Assembly (NCBI GenBank): GCA_030830865.1
Contig: JAURME010000136.1
Span: forward strand, 1 to 43,225
Length of the DNA stretch: 43,225 nt
Source of the DNA: Candidatus Nanopelagicales bacterium
GTDB lineage: Bacteria > Actinomycetota > Actinomycetes > S36-B12
Reading direction: 5' to 3'
How positions within the stretch are numbered: position 1 is the stretch's first letter; each line of letters starts with the position of its first letter. The notes under the pieces are model-generated. The model was not told where the DNA came from and did not search any database. It worked only from the letters and a program-made list of their open reading frames with translations. Below, piece by piece: positions 30,201 to 38,690 of this stretch. The position numbers and the translations under genes were made by a program.

Positions 30201-31589
30201 CTATCGGCGGGGCGCAACCCGCAGCGGCACTCCCCCCACCGGGCGCACCGTGACGAGCGGATCGGCCGCCGGTCGGTGTCCGCCGTCGGGGTAGGAGACC
30301 TGGAAGCGCCCCGCGAGGGCCGCGAGGATGAGCACTCCCTCGACGTAGGCGAAGTCACGTCCGATGCACTGCCGCGGGCCGGCCCCGAAGGGGATGAAGG
30401 CCGTGCGATCAGCACTGCCGTCCAGAAACCGAGTGGGGTCGAACCGCTCGGGGTCGCGCCAGACCGCCGGATGCCGGTGCAGCAGCCACGGGCTGAGGAT
30501 GAGGATCGCTCCCTCGGGGATGTCGCGGCCGCCGAGGACGTCGTCCGACAGGGATCGGCGGGTGACCAGCCAGGCCGGCGGGTAGAGCCGCATGACCTCG
30601 TCGAGAACCGCACGCGCATATGGCAGTCGCCCGTAGTCCGCGAACGTCACAGCTCGACCGCCCAGCACGGCGTCGGACTCCTCCTGCAGCGCCCGCTGCA
30701 CATCCGGATATTCCGCGAGGAGCGCCCACGCCCAGCTCAGCGCACTGGCGACCGTCTCATGGCCGGCGACGATGAACGTGACGATCTGGTCGCGCACCTC
30801 GACCGGAGAAAGTCCGCGTCCGGAGTCGTCACGCGCGGCGAGCAGCAGGTCGAGCATGTCCTGCGGGGCGTCACCGGAGTGGCTGCGTCGCTCCCCGATC
30901 ATGCGGGTCACCGCCCCATCGAGTTCTCGGACCGCGCTCTGCAGCCGTCTGTTGCCCGGGGTGGGGACCCAGGCCGGTGGCGTGATCGGCACCCGCGCAC
31001 GTGCGACGACCACCTCGAGCGCGGTGAGGGTCGCCTCCGCGAGCCGCTCGGCATCCGCCGAGAGGTCAGTGCCGAAGAGGGCATGGCCGACGACCTCGAG
31101 GGCCGTCGTCATCATCGCGGTGTCGATATCGACGACCGAGCCCGCCGGGCGTGCCTCCCAGTCTCTCGCGAGCCGCTGGACCGCGACGTCGACATGGGAG
31201 ACGACGTGCTCGAGCGTCTCGTGGTGGAACGCCGGCTGCACGAGCGGCCGCTGACGGCGCCAGGCCTCGGTGTCCGCGACGAGCAGCCCCTCGCCGGTGA
31301 CCAGACTCAACGAGCGGTACTGGATGGTGGACTTGCCGTAGCCGCGACTGTTGCCCACGAGCACCCGGCGGACCCCGTCGGGGTCGTTGACGAGGTAGCT
31401 CGGCGGCTTGGGGATCGGGAACTGCACCACATCGCCGTACTCACGCCAGGCGGACTCCAGATACGCCAGCGGGTTACGTCGGATGGCGCCGAACGCACGC
31501 ATCATGTCCGGGCCCAGTGGTCCCGGCGCGGTAGCCGGCGTCCGGACGAAACGGCGCCCGACGAGTTCGGGCTCCAGGGGCGTGCTCAC
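30201..31589 (-). CDS. Cytochrome P450
   Basis: 462 residues, soluble. I-helix AGHETVASALSWAWALL (oxygen-binding Thr), K-helix EVMRLYPPAW (ExxR), an HPAVWRDPERFDPTRF segment and haem-binding FGAGPRQCIGRDFAYVE with the Cys thiolate. The sequence fits the fatty-acid/alkane-hydroxylase-like P450s with no fused reductase; electron donors must come from elsewhere. GTG overlaps the EthD gene stop by 4 nt, so it is translated with it. The substrate is unknown. Confidence 0.94.
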   Translation of the reverse strand: MSTPLEPELVGRRFVRTPATAPGPLGPDMMRAFGAIRRNPLAYLESAWREYGDVVQFPIPKPPSYLVNDPDGVRRVLVGNSRGYGKSTIQYRSLSLVTGEGLLVADTEAWRRQRPLVQPAFHHETLEHVVSHVDVAVQRLARDWEARPAGSVVDIDTAMMTTALEVVGHALFGTDLSADAERLAEATLTALEVVVARARVPITPPAWVPTPGNRRLQSAVRELDGAVTRMIGERRSHSGDAPQDMLDLLLAARDDSGRGLSPVEVRDQIVTFIVAGHETVASALSWAWALLAEYPDVQRALQEESDAVLGGRAVTFADYGRLPYARAVLDEVMRLYPPAWLVTRRSLSDDVLGGRDIPEGAILILSPWLLHRHPAVWRDPERFDPTRFLDGSADRTAFIPFGAGPRQCIGRDFAYVEGVLILAALAGRFQVSYPDGGHRPAADPLVTVRPVGGVPLRVAPRR

Positions 31590-31897
31590 GAGCCGAGGAT
31601 CGCGTGCTCCTCGACCAGGAGACGCACGCGGCTGGCGACATGGGCCATCGAGTCGGCGGCCGTCTCCTTGCCCACCGGCGTGGCGTACGCGGCCTCAAAC
31701 GCCTCCCGGGTGTCGAACCACAGTTCGGCCACCCCGTCGACGCCCGGATCGCCGTCCTGGTCGACGACGTTGAACACGATGCGGCGCACATCGGGCAGCT
31801 GCGACGCGAGGCCCCGATGCTCCCGCGTCCACCACTGGACGAACTCCTCGTGCGACATGTCCTCACGACGGGTGAGCTGAATCATGGCCTTGAACAT
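31586..31897 (-). CDS. EthD-domain small protein
   Basis: 103 residues. A dimeric alpha-beta barrel domain with MFKAMIQLTRREDMSHEEFVQ at the start, WWTREHRGLASQLPDVRRIV and a central DGVAELWFDTREAFEAAY. EthD was first found next to a P450 (ethyl tert-butyl ether degradation), and here again it is encoded directly before a P450. ATG at 31897 has GAGGGAG 6 nt upstream; upstream open frame is not related. It belongs to the same minus-strand unit as AA_synth (10 nt gap). Confidence 0.88.
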   Translation of the reverse strand: MFKAMIQLTRREDMSHEEFVQWWTREHRGLASQLPDVRRIVFNVVDQDGDPGVDGVAELWFDTREAFEAAYATPVGKETAADSMAHVASRVRLLVEEHAILGS

Positions 31898-31907
31898 TCG
31901 AACTCCC

Positions 31908-32468
31908 TCAGGCTCCGGGCTTCTGCGTTCGGGCATGCGGGCGACCACCCGCACTGAGGACGAGGGCGACGAGCACCTCATCGGGCTTCGGGGCGTCCGG
32001 GATGGAGATCTCGGCCGCGTCCATGTCGTCGAAGACCCAGCGGTCGTCCTTGTTGCCGATCGGCATGGTGATGGGGCTGCCGGCCGGGCCGACCTTCTTC
32101 GTGCCAGGGATGATGTCGGCTCCCCCACCGATGGCGGCACGCACCGGCGCACCGAAGCGCGGGTGCAGGATGGCCGCGGTGTGCTCGCGTTCGCCGTCGA
32201 GACCGACGATGGCCCCCTTGCCGTAACCGCGGACATCGGCAGCGCCCAGACCCCACGGAACCAGAGCGGCGACGGCGCGCTCCGCCAGGAGTGCGGCCAC
32301 GTCGCTCCCCAACTCCTCCATCTCGGCGAGGTCATCGACGACCCCGCGCCGGGCAAGCGGATTCGCGACCACGGCGGCAGCGACCACCACGAGGGTCGGG
32401 GTGTCGAGCTCACGACCCGCCTCGGAACGGGTCTGCGTGACCTGGGTGGTCACCAGTCGGACGTCCAT
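31908..32468 (-). CDS. Amino acid synthesis family protein (AA_synth, DUF1185)
   Basis: 186 residues matching the AA_synth family: TLVVVAAAVVANPLARRGVV near the N-terminus, VPWGLGAADVRGYGKGAIVG, EREHTAAILHPRFGAPVR and GPAGSPITMPIGNKDD. A role in amino-acid or other synthesis has been suggested for relatives, but no reaction is firmly assigned. The ATG has AAGGAG 7-8 nt upstream. It lies 51 bp after fbiC and 10 bp before the EthD gene. Confidence 0.85.
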   Translation of the reverse strand: MDVRLVTTQVTQTRSEAGRELDTPTLVVVAAAVVANPLARRGVVDDLAEMEELGSDVAALLAERAVAALVPWGLGAADVRGYGKGAIVGLDGEREHTAAILHPRFGAPVRAAIGGGADIIPGTKKVGPAGSPITMPIGNKDDRWVFDDMDAAEISIPDAPKPDEVLVALVLSAGGRPHARTQKPGA

Positions 32469-32519
32469 CGGGTTCTCCTTCGAGAAGACTGTCGGATCAG
32501 GTGATGCTCAGGTCGGGGT

Positions 32520-34808
32520 TCACAGCGAGACCGCGTCAGGGGTGCGCTGGGAGTACAGGGTGGATCGCTCGACGAGGCGACGACCCAGCGGCTCCACGAC
32601 CTCCCGGAACTCGGCATCGGTGATGCCCTGGCCGTGGGCCGCACCGGCGGCACGGGAGATGCTCTCGTCCATCAGCGTGCCGCCGAGGTCGTTGACGCCG
32701 GCCGAGAGCAGCTGCTGAGCTCCCTGGACTCCCAGCTTCACCCACGACGCCTGAACGTTGTCGATGTGACCGTGGTACGCGATGCGACCCACGGCGTGCA
32801 TGAGGACGACCTCTCGCCAGGTGGGGCCACGACGAGCCCGACGCTTCAGATAGACCGGGGACGCCATGTGCACGAACGGCAGCGGGATGAACTCGGTGAA
32901 GCCGCCGGTGCGCTTCTGCAGGTCGCGGGTGCGCACGAGGTGGCGTGCCCAGTGCACCGGCCGCTCGAGATGGCCGAACATGATGGTCACGTTCGACTTC
33001 AGGCCGACACCGTGCGCTGCTTCATGGGCCGCCAGCCACTCCGCGGTGTTCACCTTGTCCGGGCAGAGCACGTCGCGGACCTCGTCGTCGAGGATCTCGG
33101 CCGCCGTGCCGGGCAGGGTGGACAGGCCCGCGGCCTTCAGGCGGGCGAGGTAATCCGGCAGCGGCTCACCGAGTCGGCGGGCACCCTCGGTGACCTCCAG
33201 AGCCGTGAAGCCGTGAATGTGGATGTCCGGGGATGCCGCGCGCACGGCACGGATGACCTCGAGGTAGTAATCGCCGTCGAAGTCGGGATGGATCCCACCC
33301 TGCAGACACACCTCGGTGGCACCGAGGGAGGCAGCCTCGCTGACGCGGGAGGAGATCTCGTCATGGCTCAGCAGATACGGGCGCCCGCGCAGGTTCAGTG
33401 ACGCCGGGCCCTTGGAGAAGCCGCAGAAGGTGCAGCGGAACGTGCAGACGTTCGTGTAGTTGATGTTCCGGTTGCGTACGAAGGTGACGGTGTCGCCGTT
33501 GACCTGTCGACGAAGCTCGTCGGCGACTTCGGCGATGGCGTTCACCTCGGGACCTCGGGCGGTGAAGAGGGTCAGCAGTTCCTCTGCCCCGGGTTCCTGG
33601 CCCTGCAGGACGCCGTCGAGCACCTCTCGCACCGCCGTGCCCGCGTGGGAATGCCCCGGGACCAGGACGGGCGGGATGCGGTCGGCTCCCGAGTACCACG
33701 CCGTGGAGCGGCGCCCGACCTGGATGACCTCGGCACCGGTGCCGACGTTCGCCGCGGCCTCATGCCGTTCCGGGAACGTCGCACCCGGGTCGTCGCGACC
33801 CAGACTCTCGGCATCCGAGCGGTCGAGGACCGCGAAGCGCACGTTGCCATCAAGCCAGCGACCGGGTTCCGCGGCGAACTCCGGGTAGATGGTGAGTCGT
33901 GGCGTCAGAGCGAGCCCTCGGGACTCGACCGCAGCCCGGAGATCGTCCAGGTGCGGCCAGGGCCGCTCCGGGTTGACGTGGTCGGCGGTGATCGGCGAGA
34001 TGCCGCCGAAGTCGTCGATACCGGCATCGATGAGCGGGCGGGGATCGTCGACCAGGTTGGGCGGCGCCTGGAGGTGCACATCGTCCGGCAGGATCTCCCG
34101 CGCCAACCGGATGGTGTCGAGGAGGTCGTCCATGGAGCACGCTGGCGCGAGGCGCATGAGGGTGTCCGGCTTGGGCACGAAGTTCTGGACGATGACCTCC
34201 TGCACGTGGCCGAACTCCAGGTGGGACTCGGCGATGGCCGTCAGGGTGTCGATGCGATCCTGACGGCTCTCCCCGATGCCGACGAGGAGGCCCGTGGTGA
34301 AGGGGATGGCGAGCTCACCGGCCCACCGCAGGGTGGCCAAGCGCCGTTCGGGGTCCTTGTCCGGGGCACCACGATGGGCGGCCAGGTCCGGGTTGAGGGA
34401 CTCGATCATCATCCCCTGGCTCGGCGAGACAGGGCGTAGGAGCGCTAGCTCCTCACGGCTCAGCGCTCCGGCATTGACGTGTGGGAGCAGCCCGGTCTCG
34501 TCCAGGATCTGCTGGGCAGCGTGCGCGACGTACTCAACGGTGCTGGCGAAGCCGTGCGCCTGGAGCCACTCACGTGCCTGGGGGTAGCGGTCCTCGGGCG
34601 CCTCTCCGAGCGTCAGCAGGGCCTCGTGGCACCCGGCTTCGGCTCCAGCACGGGCGATGGCTAGCACCTCGTCCATGGGCAGGTACGCGGACTCCAGGTG
34701 GGCCGGTGACTGCGCGAACGTGCAGTAGCCGCACCGGTCGCGGCACAGCATCGTGACGGGGATGAACACCTTGGGTGAATACGTGATCCGGCGCAGGGGG
34801 GTCGTCAC
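32520..34808 (-). CDS. fbiC: FO synthase (fused CofG-CofH), coenzyme F420 biosynthesis
   Basis: 762 residues with two radical-SAM domains. The CofG half has C22-x3-C26-x2-C29 (CRDRCGYC); the CofH half has CTFRCTFCGFSKGP. Together they join tyrosine and 5-amino-6-ribitylamino-uracil to make FO (7,8-didemethyl-8-hydroxy-5-deazariboflavin), the F420 chromophore. The fused form is typical of actinomycetes. GTG at 34808 has AGGAGG 4 nt upstream and gives the expected N-terminus (MTTPLRRITYSPKVFIPVT); the frame further upstream is not related. Its presence shows that this organism makes F420. Confidence 0.97.
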   Translation of the reverse strand: MTTPLRRITYSPKVFIPVTMLCRDRCGYCTFAQSPAHLESAYLPMDEVLAIARAGAEAGCHEALLTLGEAPEDRYPQAREWLQAHGFASTVEYVAHAAQQILDETGLLPHVNAGALSREELALLRPVSPSQGMMIESLNPDLAAHRGAPDKDPERRLATLRWAGELAIPFTTGLLVGIGESRQDRIDTLTAIAESHLEFGHVQEVIVQNFVPKPDTLMRLAPACSMDDLLDTIRLAREILPDDVHLQAPPNLVDDPRPLIDAGIDDFGGISPITADHVNPERPWPHLDDLRAAVESRGLALTPRLTIYPEFAAEPGRWLDGNVRFAVLDRSDAESLGRDDPGATFPERHEAAANVGTGAEVIQVGRRSTAWYSGADRIPPVLVPGHSHAGTAVREVLDGVLQGQEPGAEELLTLFTARGPEVNAIAEVADELRRQVNGDTVTFVRNRNINYTNVCTFRCTFCGFSKGPASLNLRGRPYLLSHDEISSRVSEAASLGATEVCLQGGIHPDFDGDYYLEVIRAVRAASPDIHIHGFTALEVTEGARRLGEPLPDYLARLKAAGLSTLPGTAAEILDDEVRDVLCPDKVNTAEWLAAHEAAHGVGLKSNVTIMFGHLERPVHWARHLVRTRDLQKRTGGFTEFIPLPFVHMASPVYLKRRARRGPTWREVVLMHAVGRIAYHGHIDNVQASWVKLGVQGAQQLLSAGVNDLGGTLMDESISRAAGAAHGQGITDAEFREVVEPLGRRLVERSTLYSQRTPDAVSL

Positions 34809-34880
34809 TGCGCCTCCTGTTCCCACTCTGCGGGTTCGTCGTCGATCGCCGGTGCAGGGGCTCGCTTCACCGCACCAGAG

Positions 34881-34895
34881 GTGCCATCGTGGCAC
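34881..34895. promoter_or_regulatory. Small palindrome between fbiC and the small gene
   Basis: GTGCCATCGTGGCAC, 6-bp arms around a 3-nt centre, in the divergent promoter region of fbiC (start 34808) and the small gene (start 35059). A possible operator. Confidence 0.35.
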
Positions 34896-34940
34896 AGACG
34901 GCTGGAGACGGAGAGCGAACACCCTCTCTGCAAGATCTTG

Positions 34941-34956
34941 CGTGATGCTGCTCACA
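34941..34956. promoter_or_regulatory. CRP-like site upstream of small-protein gene
   Basis: CGTGATGCTGCTCACA, one mismatch from TGTGA-N6-TCACA. Its centre lies about 58 nt before the predicted transcription start near 35007, a position known for CRP class I activation. Confidence 0.5.
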
Positions 34957-34970
34957 ACACGTCATATTTG

Positions 34971-35000
34971 TTTGCAGCGAGCACAAACTTGCGACATAAT
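34971..35000 (+). promoter_or_regulatory. Promoter of small-protein gene
   Basis: TTTGCA, 18-nt spacer, CATAAT, in an unusually AT-rich intergenic segment. It predicts a leader of about 50 nt that carries AAGGAG before the ATG. Confidence 0.5.
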
Positions 35001-35058
35001 TGTGATGTTCACCGGGAGACCCCCGAAGAACACGACACGAAAGAAGGAGCGATCCTCC

Positions 35059-35223
35059 ATGTCACTGGCCAAGGTGTTCACCAACCTGTTCAGCGCTGAG
35101 CCTCTCGACCAGGAGAGTGTCCGTCGCCGAGCCATCCACCGCGACTGGGACCGCCTTCGGGCCCAGGCGGCGACCCCCGCCGAGCGCGAGGAGATCGACG
35201 CGATCTTCTCGCGGTCGCTCTGA
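35059..35223 (+). CDS. Small hypothetical protein
   Basis: 54 residues (MSLAKVFTNLFSAEPLDQES... to DAIFSRSL), charged, helical, no membrane segment. I recognise the general type (a short actinomycete protein with an RAIHRDWDRLRAQA helix and a TPAEREEIDAIF end) but no function. It has its own promoter (34971-35000), a CRP-like upstream site, an AAGGAG ribosome binding site 9-10 nt before the ATG and a clear terminator 32 bp after the stop. This makes it a convincing single-gene unit, possibly strongly expressed. Confidence 0.75.
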   Translation: MSLAKVFTNLFSAEPLDQESVRRRAIHRDWDRLRAQAATPAEREEIDAIFSRSL

Positions 35224-35254
35224 GAGCGCGCTGCTCCGGCAGCCCGCACCACGC

Positions 35255-35283
35255 AAGCCCTCAGCCCACGAGGCTGGGGGCTT
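35255..35283 (+). terminator. Rho-independent terminator
   Basis: AAGCCCTCAGCC (35255-35266) pairs with GGCTGGGGGCTT (35272-35283) around CACGA, 12 bp with one wobble pair, followed by a short T-rich stretch (CGTCATTT). It ends the small-protein transcript. Confidence 0.85.
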
Positions 35284-35356
35284 CGTCATTTCCCGGGATC
35301 CCACAGCTGCGGTCCCGTTCGCGAGTGGTCAGTTCCCCACGGGGTATCGATCCGGG

Positions 35357-36175
35357 CTAGTCCCCGAAGTCGACCGTGAGGGCGGCGTGGTCACTCCAGC
35401 GCTCGGCATAGCTGGGAGCACGGCCGACGACGGCCCTGCGCGCGAGATCGGCCAGGCCCGGGGTCGCGACCTGATAGTCGATGCGCCAGCCGGCGTCATT
35501 GTCGAAGGCCTGTCCGCGCCAGGACCACCAGGTGTAGGGGCCGGGTCCCTCCCCGCCGAGTCGGCGCCCGAGGTCCACCCAGTTGCGGGTGAACCACGCA
35601 TCCAGGAAGGCCCGCTCCTCCTCGAGGAAGCCGGCTTTCCCGATGTTGCCCTTCCAGTTCTTGATGTCGATCTCACGATGCGCGATGTTCAGGTCCCCGC
35701 AGACCAGCACGTGACCCCTGCGTCGAGTGGCCGATCGGCGAAGTTCGGCGAGCCGGGCGTCCATGCCGTCGAGGAAGGCGTACTTGTCCACCTGCTTGAT
35801 CGTGTCCGCCTCGCCGGTATGGACATAGGCGGAGACGACCGTCAGCGGCCCTACCGCCGTATCGAGGTCGACCTCGATCCAGCGTCCGAGACCGTCCATG
35901 CCGGGCTGCTTCACCTGCTCACGTACGGCACCCGGAGCCTCCCGGGTGAGCACGGCGACGCCGGCACGCCCCTTGTCGGGGGCCTCCGAGTGCGCGAGGT
36001 GCCACTCCCCCAGCGGTGAGCCGACCAGGACCTCGGTCACCTGCTCACGTGTCGCCCGGACCTCCTGCAGGCAGAGGACGTCGGCCTCAGTATCGGCAAG
36101 CCACTCCAGGCCACCACGACGCTCTGCCGCACGGATGCCGTTGACGTTCGCGGTCACGACTCGCAGGTCGGTCAC
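35357..36175 (-). CDS. xth: Exodeoxyribonuclease III (AP endonuclease family)
   Basis: 272 residues of the endonuclease/exonuclease/phosphatase fold acting on DNA in base excision repair. Motifs: VVTANVNGIRAA (Asn), LCLQEVRA (Glu), YVHTGEADTIKQ, LVCGDLNIAHREIDIKN (catalytic Asp-Asn), WRIDYQVATPG and a C-terminal ERWSDHAALTVD (catalytic His). GTG at 36175 overlaps the GMC oxidoreductase stop by 4 nt. The family also includes nucleases with other names, but all catalytic residues of ExoIII are present. Confidence 0.94.
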   Translation of the reverse strand: MTDLRVVTANVNGIRAAERRGGLEWLADTEADVLCLQEVRATREQVTEVLVGSPLGEWHLAHSEAPDKGRAGVAVLTREAPGAVREQVKQPGMDGLGRWIEVDLDTAVGPLTVVSAYVHTGEADTIKQVDKYAFLDGMDARLAELRRSATRRRGHVLVCGDLNIAHREIDIKNWKGNIGKAGFLEEERAFLDAWFTRNWVDLGRRLGGEGPGPYTWWSWRGQAFDNDAGWRIDYQVATPGLADLARRAVVGRAPSYAERWSDHAALTVDFGD

Positions 36176-37683
36176 AGCGCCATCTCGTCCCAGTCGGTCT
36201 CCGCGGCGACCCGAAGCGCCTGGGCCGCGATGGTGAGCGCCGGATTCTGCGCAGCCGATGAGGGGAAGAACGACGAGTCGACGACGAGCAGGTTCGGCAC
36301 ATCGTGTGAGCGGCACAGGGGGTCGAGCACACTCGTTGCCGGATCGGTGCCGCCCACAGCAGTGCCGCACATGTGGCTGTTCATGTCGATGGTGAACCGC
36401 TGCTCGAAGAAGCCCGAGTAGCCCGCCTTCCGCATCACTTGCTTGGCCCGGGTGAGCAGAGCCTCATGACGGTCGTAGTTGGTGCGCCGCCAGGACACGC
36501 GGATGCGTCCATCCGGGTCCACGGTCACGCGGTTGTGGACCGAGGGAAGATCCTCGCTCATGACCACGCCCTCAACGCTGCGATCGGCGATGCGATCCAA
36601 GGCCCGGCGAGGCACGCGTGTCGCATGCGACTTCATCATCGAGCCCTGAACCTTGCCGATCAACTGGATCGTGCCGCCGGGGAATCCGTCACCGAGGTCA
36701 TCGTAGAAGTCGTGCACGCACAGGGTCTTCTGGAACACGACGTCATTTCGGCGGCGCGGATCAACCGCGGCGAAGTGAGTGTTGTTGTGCACCATGTAAT
36801 TGCGTCCGACAAGGCCGCTGGAGTTCGCGATCCCCGTCGGTATGTCGTCGGTGCGACTCGCGAGGAGTAGGGCTGCCGAGTTCGCGGCACCCGCCGAGAT
36901 GACGAAGGCCGATCCCTCGACCTCGACCGGTTCGCCGTCCAGTTCGCCGTGGAGGCGGACGACGCGACCGTGGTCGTCGAGCTCGATCCGACGGATGTGC
37001 GCACCGGTGCGGAGACGAACGGAGCCCCCGGCGAGCGCCGGCGCGAGGGCGCACGTCTCGGCATCGGATTTCGCGCCGAGGCGACACGGAAAGCCATCGC
37101 ACGTCTGGCAGCGCTGACAGGTGCCACCCGGGCGCAGGTCGACACCGATGGCCGTGTCGGACGGGTGCAGGCCCTGGGCGGCGAGACGGTCGGCGATCTC
37201 CTGCACATAGGGCTCGTGGGGCAGCGGCGGATACGGGAACGGTCGGCTCCGCCAGGGCTCGGACGGGTCCAGCCCGGTGGAGCCGTGGACGCGGTACAGG
37301 GATTCCGCCTGTGCGTAGTAGGGCTCGATGTCGGCATAGGTGAACGGCCACGCCGGCGAGACCCCGGATGGGAACTCCGTGCGCTCGAAGTCGCGCTCGC
37401 GGAAGCGCGGCAGCGCCGCGCCGTACAGCTTGGTGTTCCCGCCCACCACGTAGTGGACTCCCGGGTGGAACGGCTCGTCGTCGTCACCCAGCCACGTCTC
37501 GTCGGGTTTGTATCGACGATCGAGGAAGACGGCCTCCGGCTCCCAGTTCTGGGGCTCACGGGGAAGCACCTGACCGCGCTCGAGGACAAGCGTGTCGATC
37601 CCCCCCTGGGCCAGCCCCCAGGCCAGCGTGCCGCCGCCCATGCCGCTGCCGACAATGACGACGCGGGCGCTCTCGCGGATCAT
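36172..37683 (-). CDS. GMC family FAD-dependent oxidoreductase with Cys cluster
   Basis: 503 residues. N-terminal FAD-binding VVIVGSGMGGGTLAWGLA, central substrate domain and GMC C-terminal signature (HMCGTAVGG, SFFPSSAAQNPALTIAAQ). Residues 189-211 hold five cysteines in CQRCQTCDGFPC-x10-C spacing, which suggests an iron-sulfur or metal site, as known for FAD-dependent glucose dehydrogenase (3Fe-4S). Oxidises an alcohol or sugar; substrate unknown. No signal peptide. A TAGGTT hexamer 6 nt before the ATG suggests leaderless translation. It is followed by xth in an overlapping operon. Confidence 0.9.
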   Translation of the reverse strand: MIRESARVVIVGSGMGGGTLAWGLAQGGIDTLVLERGQVLPREPQNWEPEAVFLDRRYKPDETWLGDDDEPFHPGVHYVVGGNTKLYGAALPRFRERDFERTEFPSGVSPAWPFTYADIEPYYAQAESLYRVHGSTGLDPSEPWRSRPFPYPPLPHEPYVQEIADRLAAQGLHPSDTAIGVDLRPGGTCQRCQTCDGFPCRLGAKSDAETCALAPALAGGSVRLRTGAHIRRIELDDHGRVVRLHGELDGEPVEVEGSAFVISAGAANSAALLLASRTDDIPTGIANSSGLVGRNYMVHNNTHFAAVDPRRRNDVVFQKTLCVHDFYDDLGDGFPGGTIQLIGKVQGSMMKSHATRVPRRALDRIADRSVEGVVMSEDLPSVHNRVTVDPDGRIRVSWRRTNYDRHEALLTRAKQVMRKAGYSGFFEQRFTIDMNSHMCGTAVGGTDPATSVLDPLCRSHDVPNLLVVDSSFFPSSAAQNPALTIAAQALRVAAETDWDEMAL

Positions 37684-37689
37684 GGCGTC

Positions 37690-37695
37690 AACCTA
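37690..37695 (-). promoter_or_regulatory. -10 element (leaderless) for GMC oxidoreductase
   Basis: TAGGTT on the minus strand, 6 nt before the ATG at 37683. Confidence 0.55.
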
Positions 37696-37846
37696 CCGGT
37701 GCGCCCCGTCGTCGACGTGCTCGTTGGACCAGCCCCGCCTCAAGCTCGAGACCAAACACCCGAGGGGCGTCCACTAGCCCGCTGGCGGACAGGACGTCAC
37801 TGCCGTAGCGATCGAAGGACATGTCCCGGCCCCAGGTCGCTGTGTC

Positions 37847-37852
37847 TACGAT
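37847..37852 (+). promoter_or_regulatory. Probable -10 element of the LppM-like gene
   Basis: TACGAT, 36 nt before the ATG; the resulting leader carries AGAGG 7 nt from the start. No good -35. Confidence 0.4.
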
Positions 37853-37888
37853 GAATCCGAGCCACACCGTCGACGTCAGAGGTCCAGC

Positions 37889-38650
37889 ATGAGTATCCGA
37901 AGCATCCGCGAACGTTCCCGGTGGGCTCGAGCAGGCATTGCCGCCGCTGTGGGCGCCATCGCCGTGCTCACCCTGTCAGCCTGCATCAAGGTTGAGGCCG
38001 ACGTGACGATCGCCGACGACGCTGCGGCCAGCGGCACGTTCGGTTTCGAGCTGCAGAAGGATGCAGCCGGGTTCCTGGGCATTAGCGACGCCGAGACGTT
38101 CAGTCGCCAACTCGAGACCGGCGATCTGGCACAGGAGGACGGCCTCCAGGCCTTCCGGGACTGCACGGCATCGGAATCCGAGACCGGCTACGTCTACGCA
38201 TGCTCGTTCACCGATGAGATGTTCAGCGATCTGAGCGGACCGTGGACGATCGAGAAGGAGGACGCCACGATCGTCTTCCGCATGGCCAATGAGGGTCAGT
38301 CGCAGGACGGTGCCGACTTCGGCCTCGGAGACACGTCGATGGGGTCGATCGCCGTCGATGTGACCTTCCCTGGAGCGATCACCAGCGTGAGCGGAGAGGG
38401 TGTGACGCAGACGTCCGACACGACCGCCTCCATCGAGTCGAGTATGACGCAGTCGTTCGACGTGGTGATCCGCAGCGAGGACGGGGCAGGTGGTCTGTCG
38501 GTCGCCGTGCTCGCTGTCGTCATCGTCACCGCCGGGGTGATCGTGCTCATCATCGTGGTCGCGATCACGCTCATCGCGCGCCGGAGGCGTTCGAACCAGC
38601 CGGAGCTGCCTGCCGGGGACGTTCAGCCCCCCGCCAGCGACCCCTCCTGA
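37889..38650 (+). CDS. LppM-like lipoprotein
   Basis: 253 residues. A signal peptide with lipobox LSAC (Cys at residue 32) leads to an extracytoplasmic beta domain of the LppM type (IKVEADVTIADDAAASGTFG). A C-terminal membrane helix (VAVLAVVIVTAGVIVLIIVV) and a basic, then Pro-rich, cytoplasmic tail follow. LppM of mycobacteria is a surface lipoprotein linked to phagosome and lipid interactions; no role is established for free-living relatives. It is a single gene, convergent with the 5-oxoprolinase operon. Confidence 0.86.
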   Translation: MSIRSIRERSRWARAGIAAAVGAIAVLTLSACIKVEADVTIADDAAASGTFGFELQKDAAGFLGISDAETFSRQLETGDLAQEDGLQAFRDCTASESETGYVYACSFTDEMFSDLSGPWTIEKEDATIVFRMANEGQSQDGADFGLGDTSMGSIAVDVTFPGAITSVSGEGVTQTSDTTASIESSMTQSFDVVIRSEDGAGGLSVAVLAVVIVTAGVIVLIIVVAITLIARRRRSNQPELPAGDVQPPASDPS

Positions 38651-38690
38651 CGGCGCCACGACAGCGAGCGGTCACTTCACGTCGGAGTGC

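Noticed and set aside
30276-31880. Long open frame antisense to the P450 gene
   Set aside because: Its translation is Arg/His-rich without any family motif, and it exactly shadows the well-supported P450 and EthD genes; typical for high-GC DNA.
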